A stretch of DNA of 12,119 nucleotides from DASYAN01 sp036501345 (GTDB lineage: Bacteria > Chloroflexota > Ktedonobacteria > Ktedonobacterales > Ktedonobacteraceae). The translations under genes were made by a program, and so were the position numbers. Under the pieces are notes generated by a model. It was not told the origin of the DNA. It did not search any database and was given only the letters and a program-made list of their open reading frames with translations. Each line of letters opens with the position of its first letter. Position 1 is the first letter of the stretch. Positions 1 through 12,119 of this stretch are shown one piece after another. The DNA is taken from positions 1-12,119 of the forward strand of contig DASYAN010000387.1 in the NCBI GenBank assembly GCA_036501345.1, given 5' to 3'.

Positions 1-383
1 AAGACGTTTTCAAGAGCAACGACCAGACAACTATAGGACATTTTGCAAGAGTTCCCTTTTCCCTCTACCTTGTCCTTTTTTTGTGAGAACCATCTGGCTA
101 GGAACCAACCGAACTGACTTAGAACTGCCCAGTAGAGGATAAACTATTCCATGAAGAGATGGGATGGCTTCTCCGTGCGGTTCGTGCTTGACGACAGAAT
201 AATGATAGTTCATTTGAGTCCATGATGGTAAATCTTTGTAAAACCTGTCTGATGTCACACGTGATGTCTGCATGGGCATGCTCATTTAAGCAGCTTTGTG
301 AGTTTGCTTTGTCTCGAAGCTACAATATCTTCAATTTGAGAGCAGGGTAAGAGTAGGTTATTTTAGCATTGGAAGAGTTCATT
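1..383. other. Left edge, no recognised gene
   Basis: I see no gene here that I can support. An 84-codon reading frame on the minus strand (31-285) has no recognisable motif and an unbalanced composition, so I do not call it. Nothing like a strong terminator (GC-rich stem followed by a T run) is visible just beyond the stop of the ispF-like gene at 384, so transcription from that gene may continue through this stretch. Short palindromes such as GCATGGGCATGC (about 274-285) are at the level expected by chance. Confidence 0.5.
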
Positions 384-920
384 TCATGAGATCTCAGTAT
401 TCTCAAACAGCAGGGAGATAATCGCTTGGGTTTCTATTCCCTGTTGCTGTCCGATAATTCCCTTTCCCTCAAAAGTTTTTCCTTGTATGCTTATACGTTT
501 TTGATCAATTTTGAGTTGATTGGCAATTTTTTCTTTCATTTGAGAAAAAAAAGGTTTTAACTTTGGCTTTTCTGCTAAGATCACTATTTGTACATTAATA
601 ATAATTACATTTTGTGGCGCAAGAAGCTTCGTGTAGAGTTCTCCTAAGTAGTTGATGGATTGAGCATCAGTGATGCCGTCTTCATCGCTAAACCAGTCTG
701 CAATGTCTCCTTCTCCTAATGCCGAAAGCAGAGCATCCACGAGAGCATGAGAAACAGGGTCCCCATCGCTACGTTTGACATGAAACCCTTTCTCAAAGGG
801 GATTCTGACTCCAGCTAATGTCAAAGGATATCCCTCATGTAAGCTGTGGAAATCGATTCCTGTTCCAATACGAAGGTGCTCACTGAGGAGTTGATTGATC
901 GACTTGAACTCTATTGTCAT
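384..920 (-). CDS. ispF: Divergent IspF-like 2-C-methyl-D-erythritol 2,4-cyclodiphosphate synthase
   Basis: This gene encodes 178 residues of the IspF family, which is cytosolic, forms trimers and makes methylerythritol cyclodiphosphate in the MEP isoprenoid pathway. Visible matches are the start R-I-G-T-G-I-D-F-H (Asp23 and His25, metal ligands), G-V-R-I-P-F-E-K-G (37-45), S-D-G-D-x3-H-A-L (51-60, with His58 the third ligand), an E-G-D-I-A-D-W-F region (70-77) and A-E-K-P-K (116-120), the usual nucleotide-binding stretch. The protein is divergent. The His before S-D-G-D is Arg50 with one extra residue, and the diagnostic T-T-E-K-L-G-F-x-G-R reads T-F-E-G-K-G-I-I-G-Q (149-158), keeping only Glu151. 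I chose Met at 920 because AAGGAG lies 7 bases upstream (928-933); an in-frame Met at 959 lacks such a site. The start lies inside the end of the gntR gene, so coupled translation is likely. It may be a paralogue with altered activity. Confidence 0.8.
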   Translation of the reverse strand: MTIEFKSINQLLSEHLRIGTGIDFHSLHEGYPLTLAGVRIPFEKGFHVKRSDGDPVSHALVDALLSALGEGDIADWFSDEDGITDAQSINYLGELYTKLLAPQNVIIINVQIVILAEKPKLKPFFSQMKEKIANQLKIDQKRISIQGKTFEGKGIIGQQQGIETQAIISLLFENTEIS

Positions 921-1725
921 GTTTCTGCTCCTTATTCCACTCAAAGATATCGTATTCATAGGTAAAGAGGTACAGGGAGGCGATTGCTATAATCTGTGCC
1001 CATTCAATTGGCCGTCTCGTGTCTGTCCAGACTGTCCTCTCAAGTGAGACAACTGGTGATGTGGGTGAAATGCGTAAAAGTTGACGCTCGTTCTGGGTAG
1101 CAAGACGGGCTAGTAGTATTTCTTGAGCATGAGCAACTCTTAGGTTATGGCGCTCCTGTAACCACTCAAACAGCGGTTTCTCACCAATATTAATGGTCAA
1201 GAGTTCTCCAAATAAGTCAGATGGATAATAGCTTTCGATAAGCCGATAGGGCAAATTATCGGCGAGTTGAAGTCGATATCGTTTTAGTACTAATGTGCCT
1301 TCTTGGATTTGAAGACTTTGAGCGATTTGGCTATCAGCTGGTACAAGTGATGGCTGTTCTATGAATTGGACTTGAGGCTTTCGGCCTATGCGTTTCATAT
1401 CTTTGATAAAAGAACCTGATCGGCGTAGTTCACTTGCCGCTATAGATGGAGCCTCTCTTGTTTGCTGCATTTCCCTTCCTTGGCTGACGAGCACTCTTTC
1501 TCGTATACCTCCGATGTATGTCCCTCTGCCTGGATGACGGGAAACAAGTCCTTCTGCTTCCATAAGTTCTAAAGCATGTCTTATGGTCATTCGACTGACG
1601 CTGAATTGATCAGATAATTCACGTTCAGATGCCATCTTTGCTCCCAAGGATAGATGACCATTGAGTATGAGCATTCGCAGACGTTCTGCAATTTCTTCTG
1701 CCTTGCCTAAATCGGTTCGGTTCAT
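880..1725 (-). CDS. GntR family regulator with UTRA domain (HutC/DasR-NagR type)
   Basis: The protein has 281 residues. An N-terminal winged helix-turn-helix (about 10-73) carries the typical A-S-E-R-E-L-S-x2-F-x-V-S-R-M-T-I-R-H-A-L signature (32-52) and the wing G-R-G-T-Y (66-70). An effector-binding UTRA domain (about 105-258) follows, with V-L-K-R-Y-R-L (146-152), L-P-Y-R-L-I-E-S-Y-Y-P (158-168) and the late S-L-E-R-T-V-W-T-D-x2-R-R-P-I-E-W motif (227-242). Family members sense small metabolites, in DasR and NagR phosphorylated amino sugars. The last UTRA strand reads A-S-L-Y-L-F where relatives often have a D-R-Y-like motif, so ligand choice is uncertain. The ATG follows GGGAG by 7 bases. 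Operator-like sites overlap its promoter, which suggests autorepression. The gene overlaps the ispF-like gene by 41 bases. Confidence 0.9.
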   Translation of the reverse strand: MNRTDLGKAEEIAERLRMLILNGHLSLGAKMASERELSDQFSVSRMTIRHALELMEAEGLVSRHPGRGTYIGGIRERVLVSQGREMQQTREAPSIAASELRRSGSFIKDMKRIGRKPQVQFIEQPSLVPADSQIAQSLQIQEGTLVLKRYRLQLADNLPYRLIESYYPSDLFGELLTINIGEKPLFEWLQERHNLRVAHAQEILLARLATQNERQLLRISPTSPVVSLERTVWTDTRRPIEWAQIIAIASLYLFTYEYDIFEWNKEQKHDNRVQVDQSTPQ

Positions 1726-1740
1726 TTCTCGTCTCCCTCT

Positions 1741-1855
1741 GGTCTATATTGGTATAGACCAGATCTTGACAACGCAAGAGTTTATGGCATATACTGGTAT
1801 AGACCACTATGGTATAGACCGATGTATACCAGAATAGGTATGCCATAGTATACCA
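1741..1855. promoter_or_regulatory. Cluster of dre-like GntR operators
   Basis: The quasi-palindrome TGGTATAGACCA occurs at 1750-1761 and 1795-1806, and TGGTATAGACCG at 1810-1821. Half sites GTATACCA stand at 1824-1831 and 1848-1855. The first copy is also the right half of GGTCTATATTGGTATAGACC (1741-1760), which has perfect 8-base arms. The dodecamer differs at one position from the dre core TGGTCTAGACCA bound by DasR, and is like sites bound by NagR. Copies start 45 and then 15 bases apart. The regulator encoded next door is the obvious candidate to bind here. I saw no further copies elsewhere in the window. Confidence 0.75.
1743..1772 (-). promoter_or_regulatory. Predicted gntR promoter
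   Basis: Read on the minus strand, TTGTCA (1767-1772) stands 18 bases before TATAGA (1743-1748), a fair match to -35 and -10 boxes. The predicted RNA start would leave a leader of only about 10 bases that still holds the GGGAG ribosome site. The operator-like dodecamer at 1750-1761 lies in the spacer next to the -10 box, where a bound repressor would block polymerase. The promoter is inferred from sequence alone. Confidence 0.45.
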
Positions 1856-4800
1856 CAAAGGTTGATGAATGCCTAGCTAGGGAAATGTAAGCAAGCCTTG
1901 TAGTGTCTTCACTATTTTGATGAGATATAGGAAATGTAATAGCTGAGATAGCTTGTTTGTGAGAAAGGATCTTGTCTATGTTAGACCTCATGGATACATC
2001 TGAGAGCTTAGTCGACGACCATAAATAACTCCGACGTTTATGCTCGCAGCCGAATCGTGTAGTTCCAGGCCGGGTGAAACGTATCTCCCTGGATATTGAT
2101 GGTCATATGTCGGAGTTATTTATGGTTATGCACTTACTGTCTCTTGCGACTCTTCCTCGTGCTGATACTCTCGATTTTTCGTGTCTTGATGGTTATGTGA
2201 CTTCTCATCCACAGTTTGCCTCTGGCTATCGGTGTGGGCATGCTCTCTACTTTGATCTCGCAAGTGCTGACTCTGGTGACATTGTGTATGGGGCTCCGGT
2301 CACGAGCATGGGTGTGATTGAGAGCATCTGCCGAAGTACCTTGGGAACTGATTATCGTGAGGCACCTGATCTCTTCTTCTGGTCGGTGGGTGTCTGTGCT
2401 GGCTTTCTGGCTGCTCTCTCACGCTATCATGGGAAGGAAGCTCAAGCTGGTTTGGTCGTACTCACATCGCTCTCTGGGGTGATCCTCTCAGAGGTGCTTG
2501 CATGCTAACAAGTTTGCTTCATCTTCCCTCATACTCCACCTGCTCCCATGGGTTTCCCTGGTGCTCAATGAAGAGCATCGGGTCTGTGTCGTTGTGTCAC
2601 AAGGCTGCTTCAATTCTCATCACGGATTCGCTCAAAAATGGCCCATCTCCCTCTTTTCTGTATCAGACTATCCAGGGCCAAAATATCCCCTCAAACGAAC
2701 CAAACCCCAAATCTGGGCGAATCATCCCCCCATCAATAAAAATACGTGGCTCATTCTTGTGCCTTCTCAACGAAGCTTTCTCACCTGCATCTCTCAGCCG
2801 TCTTCGTTCGAGGCCCTCAAAAGCTTCTTGCACGCCTGCACGCCAGAACGCCGTACGCGTGCACTGGCACACCTGTTCATGCAATGCACACACGGTCACA
2901 CACCAGACACAACACAACATATCCTTCAAAAAAACGTTCAAGGTGCTGAAACGCTGGGAAACGATTCGAGCGGTGGAGCAAGTAAACCCCACCGCTCAAA
3001 ATACATCGCGTCTGCACTGTTGTTTTGTCCTTTTTATCGCTTTTGGAGATCTAGCTCATGGAAAGCCTAGTCAAGATCCTTGGTGCCTTTGTTGATACGT
3101 TGGTGCTCAATGTCTATCCGACGGATCATGCCTTTGAGGTTGAGGAACGGCGTGTTGATCCGCTTCTGCAAGAAGAGTTAATGCTGCTGAAAGAGCAAGC
3201 GCAAGAGCTTGAAGAGGATGTTCCAACACGCTTTGCCTTCAATGGGGCTTCGCTGCTCATGCGTGCCAAAGGAGGTGATGGCTTCAACTGGATCATGCAT
3301 AATCACTGGCTCACGGTTGCCGTCAACCGCAGTTCTAAAGCCCAAATCTTGGGGCAAGTGCGTTGCTCCTCGCCGTACTTGTGGCGGATGCGCGATCTGG
3401 GTCAGATCATTGTGAATGTGCATCAGTTCCTCATGTCCATCTTTGGGGAGTACATTGTGCCACATGTCTCCAGTTGTGATATAGCTGTGGATGTCACAGG
3501 ACTGGACTTCAGCTCGGTTCAGCAGGTCAAAGAGCATTTTGTCTCGCGGGCTCAACTCACTGGCTTAATCCCTTACTCTGCTCCTGATGATGGCATGATC
3601 GATGGTCCTGACTCCATTAAACAGCGCTGGGGCCGCATCACAGGTCTGCCCTTTGGTGCCCGTGGTGGTGCGCTCTCCGCATTGATCTATGACAAGACGC
3701 ATGAGATCAAGTACAAGTCTCCTGACAAGGCCTGGTTTCATGATCTGTGGCTACAGGTCAAGGATGAGGATGGCAACCCTGTCTGGGACGGTGAGGCTCC
3801 GGTGTGGCGAATCGAAGTGCGCTATAAACGTCCTGCTTTGAGTGAGATGTTGCAAGAGGGCGTCTTTCATGGCATTGATAACGCCTATGACCTGGAAGAA
3901 CGGCTTCCTGGGCTGTGGTCCTATGCGGTGGGTCATGTGGATGGTGGGGAAGATGGCCTTCCTGATGGCTGGCTACGCTACATCATTCCGACTGAGGATA
4001 CCAATCGCTCCCGCTGGCCCGTGCATCCTGACTGGCGCGTGATCCAGTCAGCTTTTGCTCCTATCGTGTTTCCTGAGTCGGACTATGAGCAAGAGGAACG
4101 CGAGAAAGAGGAACTGCTTGAGCTGGTCGATGCGGAATTAGAAGCACATCCCTGGAAAGATGCCTCCGGGATGATCAAGTGTCACACCGCTTCTGCTTCG
4201 GTTCCTATTCCTCTGCCTGCTCTGCCGCTGGATTTGGGTCCCTTCATGCGCCGCCGTCGCTATCAGGTCAATTTGCGTCGCATGGTGGCCCAAATTGCTG
4301 GATGCACGATTACGACTGAGGCGTGGCGTCCTGTCAGTCGGCTGGCTGGGGCTCAACCTGATCTTTCGGATACCTTTCATTTTCTGTATGAGGAAGTCGA
4401 GAGCTATCTAGAAGAGAAAAAGCGCAATTTCAATGAACAAGTGCAAAAGAAACGGGTTCTCTACTCGATTGAGAGAGAGCAGGCCATTGCCTAGGAAAGG
4501 GGTTTTCTCTGATGCAAGGATCGCTTTTTCAAGAATTTGATGATATTCCTCGTCAGTTACAGCCATTGCTCACTATTCCGGCTGTAGCAAAGATGCTCTG
4601 TGTGAGTCGTCCAACGGTCTATACTCTCATCGATACAGAAGGACTTCCCATTATCAAGTTTGGACGTTCTGTACGCATTTCTCCCATATCATTGCAAAAG
4701 TGGCTTGCTCAACATGAACAGAAACAAGGAGGTTCATATGTCAGATAATAAAAAAACACCGCAAAAATGGTGAGGGAACGCTCTTCAAGCGCAAAGATGG

Positions 4801-7800
4801 GCGCTGGCAAGCCAGTTTTGTTCCTGAAAATGGCAAGCGGCTCTACTTCTATGGCAAGACGCAAGCAGAAACCCTTGATAAGTTACGTAAGGCTCAACAA
4901 GAGGATCAAAAGGGCATACTTGCCACAGGTTCTAAGCAGCGGCTTAGTGATTATCTCATCCAGTGGCTAGAGTCAACTCATCGGCCTCCGATGGTCAAGC
5001 ATGCTACGTATGTTCAGTATCGTACAATGATTAATTGTCATCTGATACCTAGTCTCGGGCATGTTTTTGTCCAGAAATTGACACCTCAGCACGTTCAAGC
5101 TTTTTATGCTCAGAAGCTCAAAGAGGGCTTGAAACCAAGGTCTATATCAGTTATCCATGGTATTCTTCATACTGCTCTGGAGAATGCAGTAAAGTGGAGT
5201 TTGGTGTCACGGAACGTGGCCTCTTTGGTGTCTGTTCCTCGTGCAGAAGTTCATGAGGTGCATCCTTTGACATCTGATGAGGCGCACAAGCTGATAGAGG
5301 CGGCTCGGGGCCATTGGTTTGAACCCATTTTGATCTTAGCCGTTACGACAGGAATGAGACGTGGTGAATTGTTGGGGCTCCGTTGGGATGATGTGGATCT
5401 TAAAAGGGGAATGCTTCATGTGCGGCGTACGATGAATAAGTATTCGGGTCATGATGTTTATGCTGGCTACGGTGTTGTTGAGAATGATCCGAAAACTCGG
5501 ACAAGTCGGCGTAGGATCTTGTTGCCTGATGTTGCCATCAATGCATTGAAGGATCAGCATGTCTTGCAGGATGCTGCAAGGTTGAAAGCTGGTGACAAGT
5601 GGCAAGGGAAGAACCTTGTGTTTGCTGATCAGTGTGGTGATTTTCTGAATCCTCAGAGGGTTGTTCGGCATTTTCAATCTTTGCTAGGTAAGTCTGGTTT
5701 GCCTCATATGCGGTTTCATGATCTGCGCCATAGTGCGGCGACAATCTTGCTCACCATGGGTGTGCATCCCAAAGTGGTGCAAGAGCTGCTGGGACATAGT
5801 ACAATAGCTATGACGATGGATACCTATTCTCACCTGCTCCCATCGGTGCAAAGAGATGCCGTAGACAAGATGAATGAAGCATTTCGGTTTGATGGTCAGA
5901 GTAGTGAGAGCGGAGAAGGGAATTGATGTCAATGCGGATGTATCGGGTGTTGCTCCTGGTGGGTCATGACCATAGGCCATGGCTCTTGTTGAGCATAGAT
6001 CGTGGTGTAGAGCGGGTTGGGAAGGTATTCTTGTAGAATGTTAGTGTTAGAAATAGGTCATATGACTCATAACATCGAGATATACTTTAGATTATACTAA
6101 GGTCAAGTCAGCAGAGAACGATGCTCTGCCTCATTCTTTCTGTATCTGGAGGAAGTATGGCTCGTAATCTTTATCGTTTTTACCTCTATACTGTCTATAT
6201 TGTCCTGTTTATCTTCATCGCTGTCGTCACTGGATGGATGCTGAACACCGTGCTGGATCTAACGCCACTTCGAGGACCATTTACCTCTGCGCCTGCTCGA
6301 CAGGAAATTGTCCAATCTGTGGTGTTCGTAGTGGTCGCATGGGTGATCGCTGGGGCATTGGCTGGACTGCACTATTGGCTGATCCGTCGAGATATCCGAC
6401 ACGATCCTGCAGCAGGTACCAGTGCAATCCGTTCATTTTTCCTCAACTTCACTGAAGCTATCGGTATGGCACTAGCTGTCCCTGCCACGGGCCTTGTGAT
6501 TAGTAGTCTTGGGCTTTATCAGAGTGCTGATGTTGTTACTGCGGTGGCATTTGCTCTGCCTACATTCGTCCTGGTTGGATTATTGGAGTTGGAACGGCGG
6601 CGCACTTCGCTTAGCTCTGGGGGGGCACTAATATTACAGCGTCTGCACTTCTATGGCGTGCAAATTATCCTGCTTATTGCTCTCTCGTATACCTGGTTTA
6701 CCCAATTCAGGCCATTAGTAGATGGGCTGATTTTTGGTGGCCGTGGAACATTGGAGGCATGTCATCGCCTTGGCGATTATACTTGTCCGACGTTTCATCT
6801 GTTCTACCTAGCGGCCGGTATCCTCTGGTTCATCGCTTTCTGGATTGGTTATGGGTGGTTGGTCAGAAACGACAGTTCGCGTATCCTGCGCTTCATCTTG
6901 CATGGTATCAGCTTCGCTTACGGCGTAGGTTGTCTATTAGCTGGCATCTATATTGGTGTCAAGCTTCTCATCCTGCCATTATTCAAGCTTTCTGCATCTT
7001 TCAAGGATATCATGGGACTTAATCCGCCATATGATTTTGTCTCGCCTCTTACCCTTGGCATACTCGTCGTGAGTATCTATCATCTGTGGCTGAATGGAGC
7101 GGCGAAACGAGGCTTGATTAATCCGTCTGTGAAATCGTTGATGGAGAGTGCGATTACAGCCATTGTTTCTGCAGTTGCTTTCTGGGTAGGATGTGGAACT
7201 CTCTTATATAATGCCTTCCAGAAACTGGCCCCTATCCCCACTGCTCCCGATGCTATGTCCTGGATATCAGCCATTGCCCTCGTTGTAGCGGGACTTGGCT
7301 ACATTCCGCTGGAAATTTACCAGCGTCGCCGTAATATTGTAGACATATCCTCTGCTTCTAACCCACGTCGTGGACTTGTGCTTGCTCTACTCGGTGGTGG
7401 CATTCTGGCCTCTGTTATTGGTGGTGTTACCTCGCTCTATCTCTGGGTGACCGCCCTTTTCGGCTCACCCGTTGATAACTGGCAGCAAACAGCTCATGGA
7501 GGGCTGGCAGCTTTTATCATTGGTGTTGTCTTAGTAGGCATCTACTTGTGGTCCGCTCTGAAAGAGGGCTACTGGAGTCGCTCGAGCAAACAATCTGTGC
7601 CTTCAGATGCTTCTTCCTCAGAGGCCCTGTCTCCAGATGCTCTGCCTTTGGATGTTCCTACCTCAGATGCTGCATCTTCAGTTCTATCAGAGTCACCTGC
7701 TCAACCAGCGACTGTCGAGGATACGCTTGATGAACTACTGGCTGGCAAAATCGCTCGTGACGAGGCAGCTGCACGCATCCGTGTTCTCTTGAACGGTCCT

Positions 7801-10800
7801 GGCGAATAAAGCACTTTGACGGTACCAGGGAATAATTCGTCCTGGTACCTGCTCAGATAGAGGCTATTTAATCTGCATGCTTCTATCAATGATCATTTCT
7901 GGGATGGAAAGAAGTTATGAAATGCCCTCACCTGTAATGTGAAACTGTAATTGCATACGCAATGTCAGAATCTCAAATGGACTCAGAGTCAGTCCTACAC
8001 TCTTTTGCTGATGATCTAGGCTCTTCTCGGATTTCTCTAGCAAGTTGGTGCTCCAGATAGCTTTGATTTCCCTATCAAATGTGAGCGTTGTTCTCGTAGT
8101 TGCTCCGGACGATTCGTACAGGCGCAGGATGATGTCATCGCTTTTTTCAGCCTTTTTGACGGTCTCAATGATGATATTGTCAGCTTCAACGTGGGCTAAA
8201 GAGAGGTGATGACTCTGCTGTGGGACGCCTGGTACAGGACGAAGTGGTACATTCAGTTCATACCCTGCGTGCACAACATTGCCAACAATGTGATTTCCGG
8301 CATGAGGATAAAGTGCGTAAGTGAACTCATGTTGAGCTCGGTCTGCGTGTGGATCGGGATAATTAGGGCTGCGCAGCAAATTGAGATCCAGAACATTTTC
8401 TGATACTTTATAGCCGTATTTGCAATCATTGAGCAATGCAACACCATAATCCCATTGTGATAGATCAACCCATTTTTGGGCGCAAATCTCATACTTTGCC
8501 ATATCCCAACTGGTGTTGCGGTGAGTCGGTCGCTTGATTGAGCCAAACTGGATGTCACAGGTTGCTTCTGTAGCAAATATAGCCACAGGAAAGCTGGTAC
8601 GTAACATCTTTTGATTCTCTTTCCAATCGACTATTGTAATGAAATCAATGCGGTGACTGCCTGCTGTTAGCACAATGCGCTGCTGAAGCGTGGATTGCCC
8701 AAAACGATAGTGTTGTTCCACCATAGCTTGAGGGCCATCGATGTGGGCTTCCGTCTTTTCTAACTTAAAATACTGTGGAGGCCGTTGGTCATAGGTAATG
8801 GACACCTCCCAGGCATCGAATTCTTCAGGTTCATCTTGATAGACGGCTAGCTTGTTGGCTGCCGCATCAGATGCTAGCACTTCACGTTGATGTTCTTTGT
8901 CAAAAATAGCCTGTATTGCGCCATCAGATGCAAAGCGTATCCGCAGTTTGTCATTTTCTAACACGTCTGGCGAGACAATCAGTTGCGCTATTTTCTGATT
9001 CTCTTCATCGCTACGTCTATGCGTTGCCAAATTAAGTGTCATATACCCCAGTGATGGCGCTGTGACATAGAACCACTGACCGTGAATGCGCAGCCATTCG
9101 CAACGTTCCCAGGCAAGCGAATTGAAGACCGTAACAGTCTGCCTATTCTCATCTGCATCGGGCTGTGGGATGAATGCCGCTTGCGCCTGACTCAAGAGCT
9201 GCTGTGTCTGGTCAAAGAGTTGCTGATAGCGTGCTAACGACTCGTCATAGACTCTGGTAATTGAGGATCCAGGAAGTATATCATGAAATTGGTAAAGTAA
9301 TACCTCCTTCCAGATTGCGTCAAGTTCTTGGGTTGGATAAGCATGTCCCGTTAAGACTCCGGCAAGTGCGGCAAGAAACTCTACCTCACGCAATGCCAGC
9401 TCCATTTTGCGGTTAAAGCGCTTAGTTCTTCCTTGTGTCGTATAGGTTCCCTGATGCTTTTCCAGGTAGAGTTCACCCGTCCATGTTTGATACCCAGTGG
9501 TATCCTGCGCAATACGATCGAAGAAGGTTTCGATGTGCTCCTGTGTGACTGGTGCGAGGCCGTCGAGATTCTTTTCACGAGCCAGACGCTCAAGGTGTTC
9601 GATGCCTGGACCACCTCCGCCATCGCCAATGCCAAAGAGTAACGCGCAATGTTCTGAAACAACTTTGTCGGCAAAGTTTTTCTCAGCTGCGATGATTGCC
9701 CTTGGTGCTGCCGAACTATTGTAGGTACCTTCGGGAGGCATGTGAGCGAGCACGCGTGATCCATCAAGGCCTTGCCAGAAGAAGGTATGGTGTGGAAAAA
9801 CGTTGTAATTGTTCCAGGAGAGCTTAATGGTCATGAAATAGTCCACACCCGCCTTTTTCAAGATCTGGGGAAGAGCTGCTGAATAGCCAAAGACGTCTGG
9901 TAGCCAGAGCATTTTTGGATCTTTACCGAACTCTTCACGGAAGAAGCGTTTGCCATAAATGATCTGGCGTATCAGAGCCTCACCGCTAGAGATATTGGTA
10001 TCCGGCTCGACCCACATTGCACCTTGAGTCTCCCAACGCCCCTCGGCAACTTTGGCCTGGATCTTCTTGTAGAGCTGTGGATAATAATCTTTCATCCACT
10101 GATAAAGCTGTGGCTGGCTAGCTCCGAAGGTATAGTCGGGGTAGCGATCCATTAATGCTAGCACTGTTGCAAATGTGCGAGCGCCTTTGCGAATGGTCTC
10201 ACGAATTGGCCAGAGCCAAGCTAAATCGATATGAGCATGGCCGATAGCACTGATCTTGAGTGAAGGCGTACCACCTGTCTTTGCCAGTTCGCTTGTCAGG
10301 ATCGCACGTGCTCGTTGCGCTTCCTCCGTTGTGTACTCGACCAGTTCATTGGCCGCTCTGTGTAAGGTACTCAAGATGCGGTGATAACGCGCCTTCTCTT
10401 GAGAAAGCTTTGTCATCAGTTCCCGTAACACCTCGAAGTCGTAATAGAGCTGATACATCTCTGCATTGTAAAGTGCAATATGCGCATTTTTCAGCGTTCC
10501 GCTATCGCGATATACACCAAATAGGTCATTGCAGCCTGCATCGGCCCAGAAATCGACGACTTCGCCACCCTTGGCGGATTGAGTAAGTGGTACAACGCGT
10601 TTGCTTGGCCCACCCAAGCTGTGATCAAATTCGGAATTAACTGTTGTTAAGCCCAAAATGGGGCAGCCATCGTTATCGACCACACAGGCCTCACCGCTCA
10701 GATCAATCAAGAGCACAATCGCTTTACCAGCTGCAGCCTCCGGCACGATTCCACTAAAATGGAACCATGCGCAATCCCAGAGCTTACCCCAACTCTGTCC

Positions 10801-12119
10801 AATGCTCAGAACTTTGTGCTCGCCCGACTGACGTTCTACAAATGGTACAGGTTCAGGGGTGATCCAGGCCTCAGTATGTAGTTCAGCTAAAGGAGTATAA
10901 ATGGCCTTCTCGATCTTACGGAGTGTTGTCGTCAAATTGCGTTGTGTTTGCATATAATGGTATGGCACAATGGTCCTCCTTATAGATAGCCGCCAACAGC
11001 ATAAACTCGTCAGGAAGAGAGGTCGCCTTCGGGAAAGAGAACTACTTTTAGTGCATTTCCTGGCCTTGCTACAAGCTGGAATGCCTGTGGAGCATCATTC
11101 AAGCCAAAGCGGTGGGTGATCATGGTTTCAGCACGGATGCGTTTATAGCGCAGCAGATCTAGGGCCAGTCGTGTTTCATAGGGTCCAGCTGAGTAACTGG
11201 TGCGTAGGGTAATCTCCTGGAAAAAGAGAGGATTGGGAAGGATTGGCAGGATTTCTTCTGGAGCAGGAGGAGCAAACAACAGCACTGTTCCCCCAGGTCC
11301 AACTAATTCCATACCTTGCTGCATTGCACTGACCTTCGATGGCGTAACAATGACAATATCAGGCTTTCGTCCATTGTTGATCGTGTGAATCTGTTCGAGA
11401 ATGGGTTTGGTAGAGGGATCAAGTGCAAAATCAATCCCAATTTCAAGTGCTTGTTGACGGCGATAAGCGATGGGATCGACGATTATCACGCATGAGGCTC
11501 CGCGCTGTTGAGCCAATTGAGCTAGCATTACGCCGTTGCTTCCAGCGCCCAACACGCATACACAATCTCCAGCTTGTATTGCGGCGCGATCGATACCACG
11601 TATACAGCATGCTAAAGGCTCAATCAATGTAGCTGCTTCAAAAGAAATACCATCGGGTAGAAGAAGCACATCGCGTTCCACATTTGGAGCGGGAACACGA
11701 ATATATTCTGCTAGGCCGCCAGGATAGAGCCGGGTTGCACGAAAAGTGGCGCATTGGGAAAATGATCCACGCTGGCAAAAGTGGCAGACCATACATGGCA
11801 CGTGATGGTGAAAAAATACTCGTTGCCCAACTGCGAACTGCTGTACTCCATCCCCGACAGCCTCAACAATCCCCACGGGCTCGTGTCCTGGATAGAGTGG
11901 TGCACGTGGCCGCATGTACCATTCCATGACATCCGAGGCACAAATCCCACAAGCTCGCAACTGTATGAGCAGTTCGCCAGACCCAATCTCTGGCACAGGT
12001 AGATCAACGATCCGTATATCATCATTAGCATGATATTCGACAACACGCATTTTATCTCACCTTTTGGCTGGTACTATGCAAAGAAAGCCGAATGGCTCTT
12101 CACCCAGAGTAAAAAACTG

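Overview
The window looks like an accessory region of a bacterial chromosome. The mix of a UTRA-type GntR regulator, a large soluble GH38 alpha-mannosidase, a many-helix DUF5671-like membrane protein and a plasmid-derived integrative element at moderate GC would fit a large-genome Chloroflexota bacterium such as the Ktedonobacteria. That placement is an impression from gene content only; no rRNA or other marker gene is present.

Layout. (1) 1-383: no gene recognised. (2) 384-1725, minus strand: a DasR/NagR-like GntR regulator followed, with a 41-base overlap, by a divergent IspF-like cyclodiphosphate synthase. The promoter region (about 1741-1855) carries three copies of the dodecamer TGGTATAGACC(A/G) and two half sites. 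These are near matches to the dre operator of the DasR/NagR family, so the pair is probably autoregulated. (3) About 2018-6066, plus strand: a compact integrative element. Two unrecognised proteins are followed by a Rep_trans-type replication initiator or relaxase, an excisionase and a tyrosine integrase, packed with overlaps or very short gaps. No transfer gene is present. (4) 6157-7809, plus strand: a 12-helix membrane protein with an acidic Ser/Pro linker and a short SHOCT-like tail, ended by a hairpin shared with the convergent operon. (5) 7915-12119, minus strand: a sugar operon in the order [end of an unknown gene], zinc medium-chain dehydrogenase, GH38 alpha-mannosidase.

Most notable points. 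The first element gene has its Shine-Dalgarno and start codon inside one arm of a perfect 18-bp inverted repeat (arms 2018-2035 and 2109-2126), which could block translation of read-through transcripts. The integrase has an ideal ribosome-binding site and ATG at 4738, but its conserved coding frame is offset by one base at a run of seven A residues, so a full-length product needs slippage, frameshifting or a corrected base. A 9-bp hairpin sits about 60 bases before the initiator gene and is a candidate replication origin. The IspF-like protein keeps its metal ligands but has lost much of the diagnostic C-terminal motif, and it is tied to a sugar-type regulator rather than to isoprenoid genes. 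The attachment sites of the element could not be fixed with confidence.
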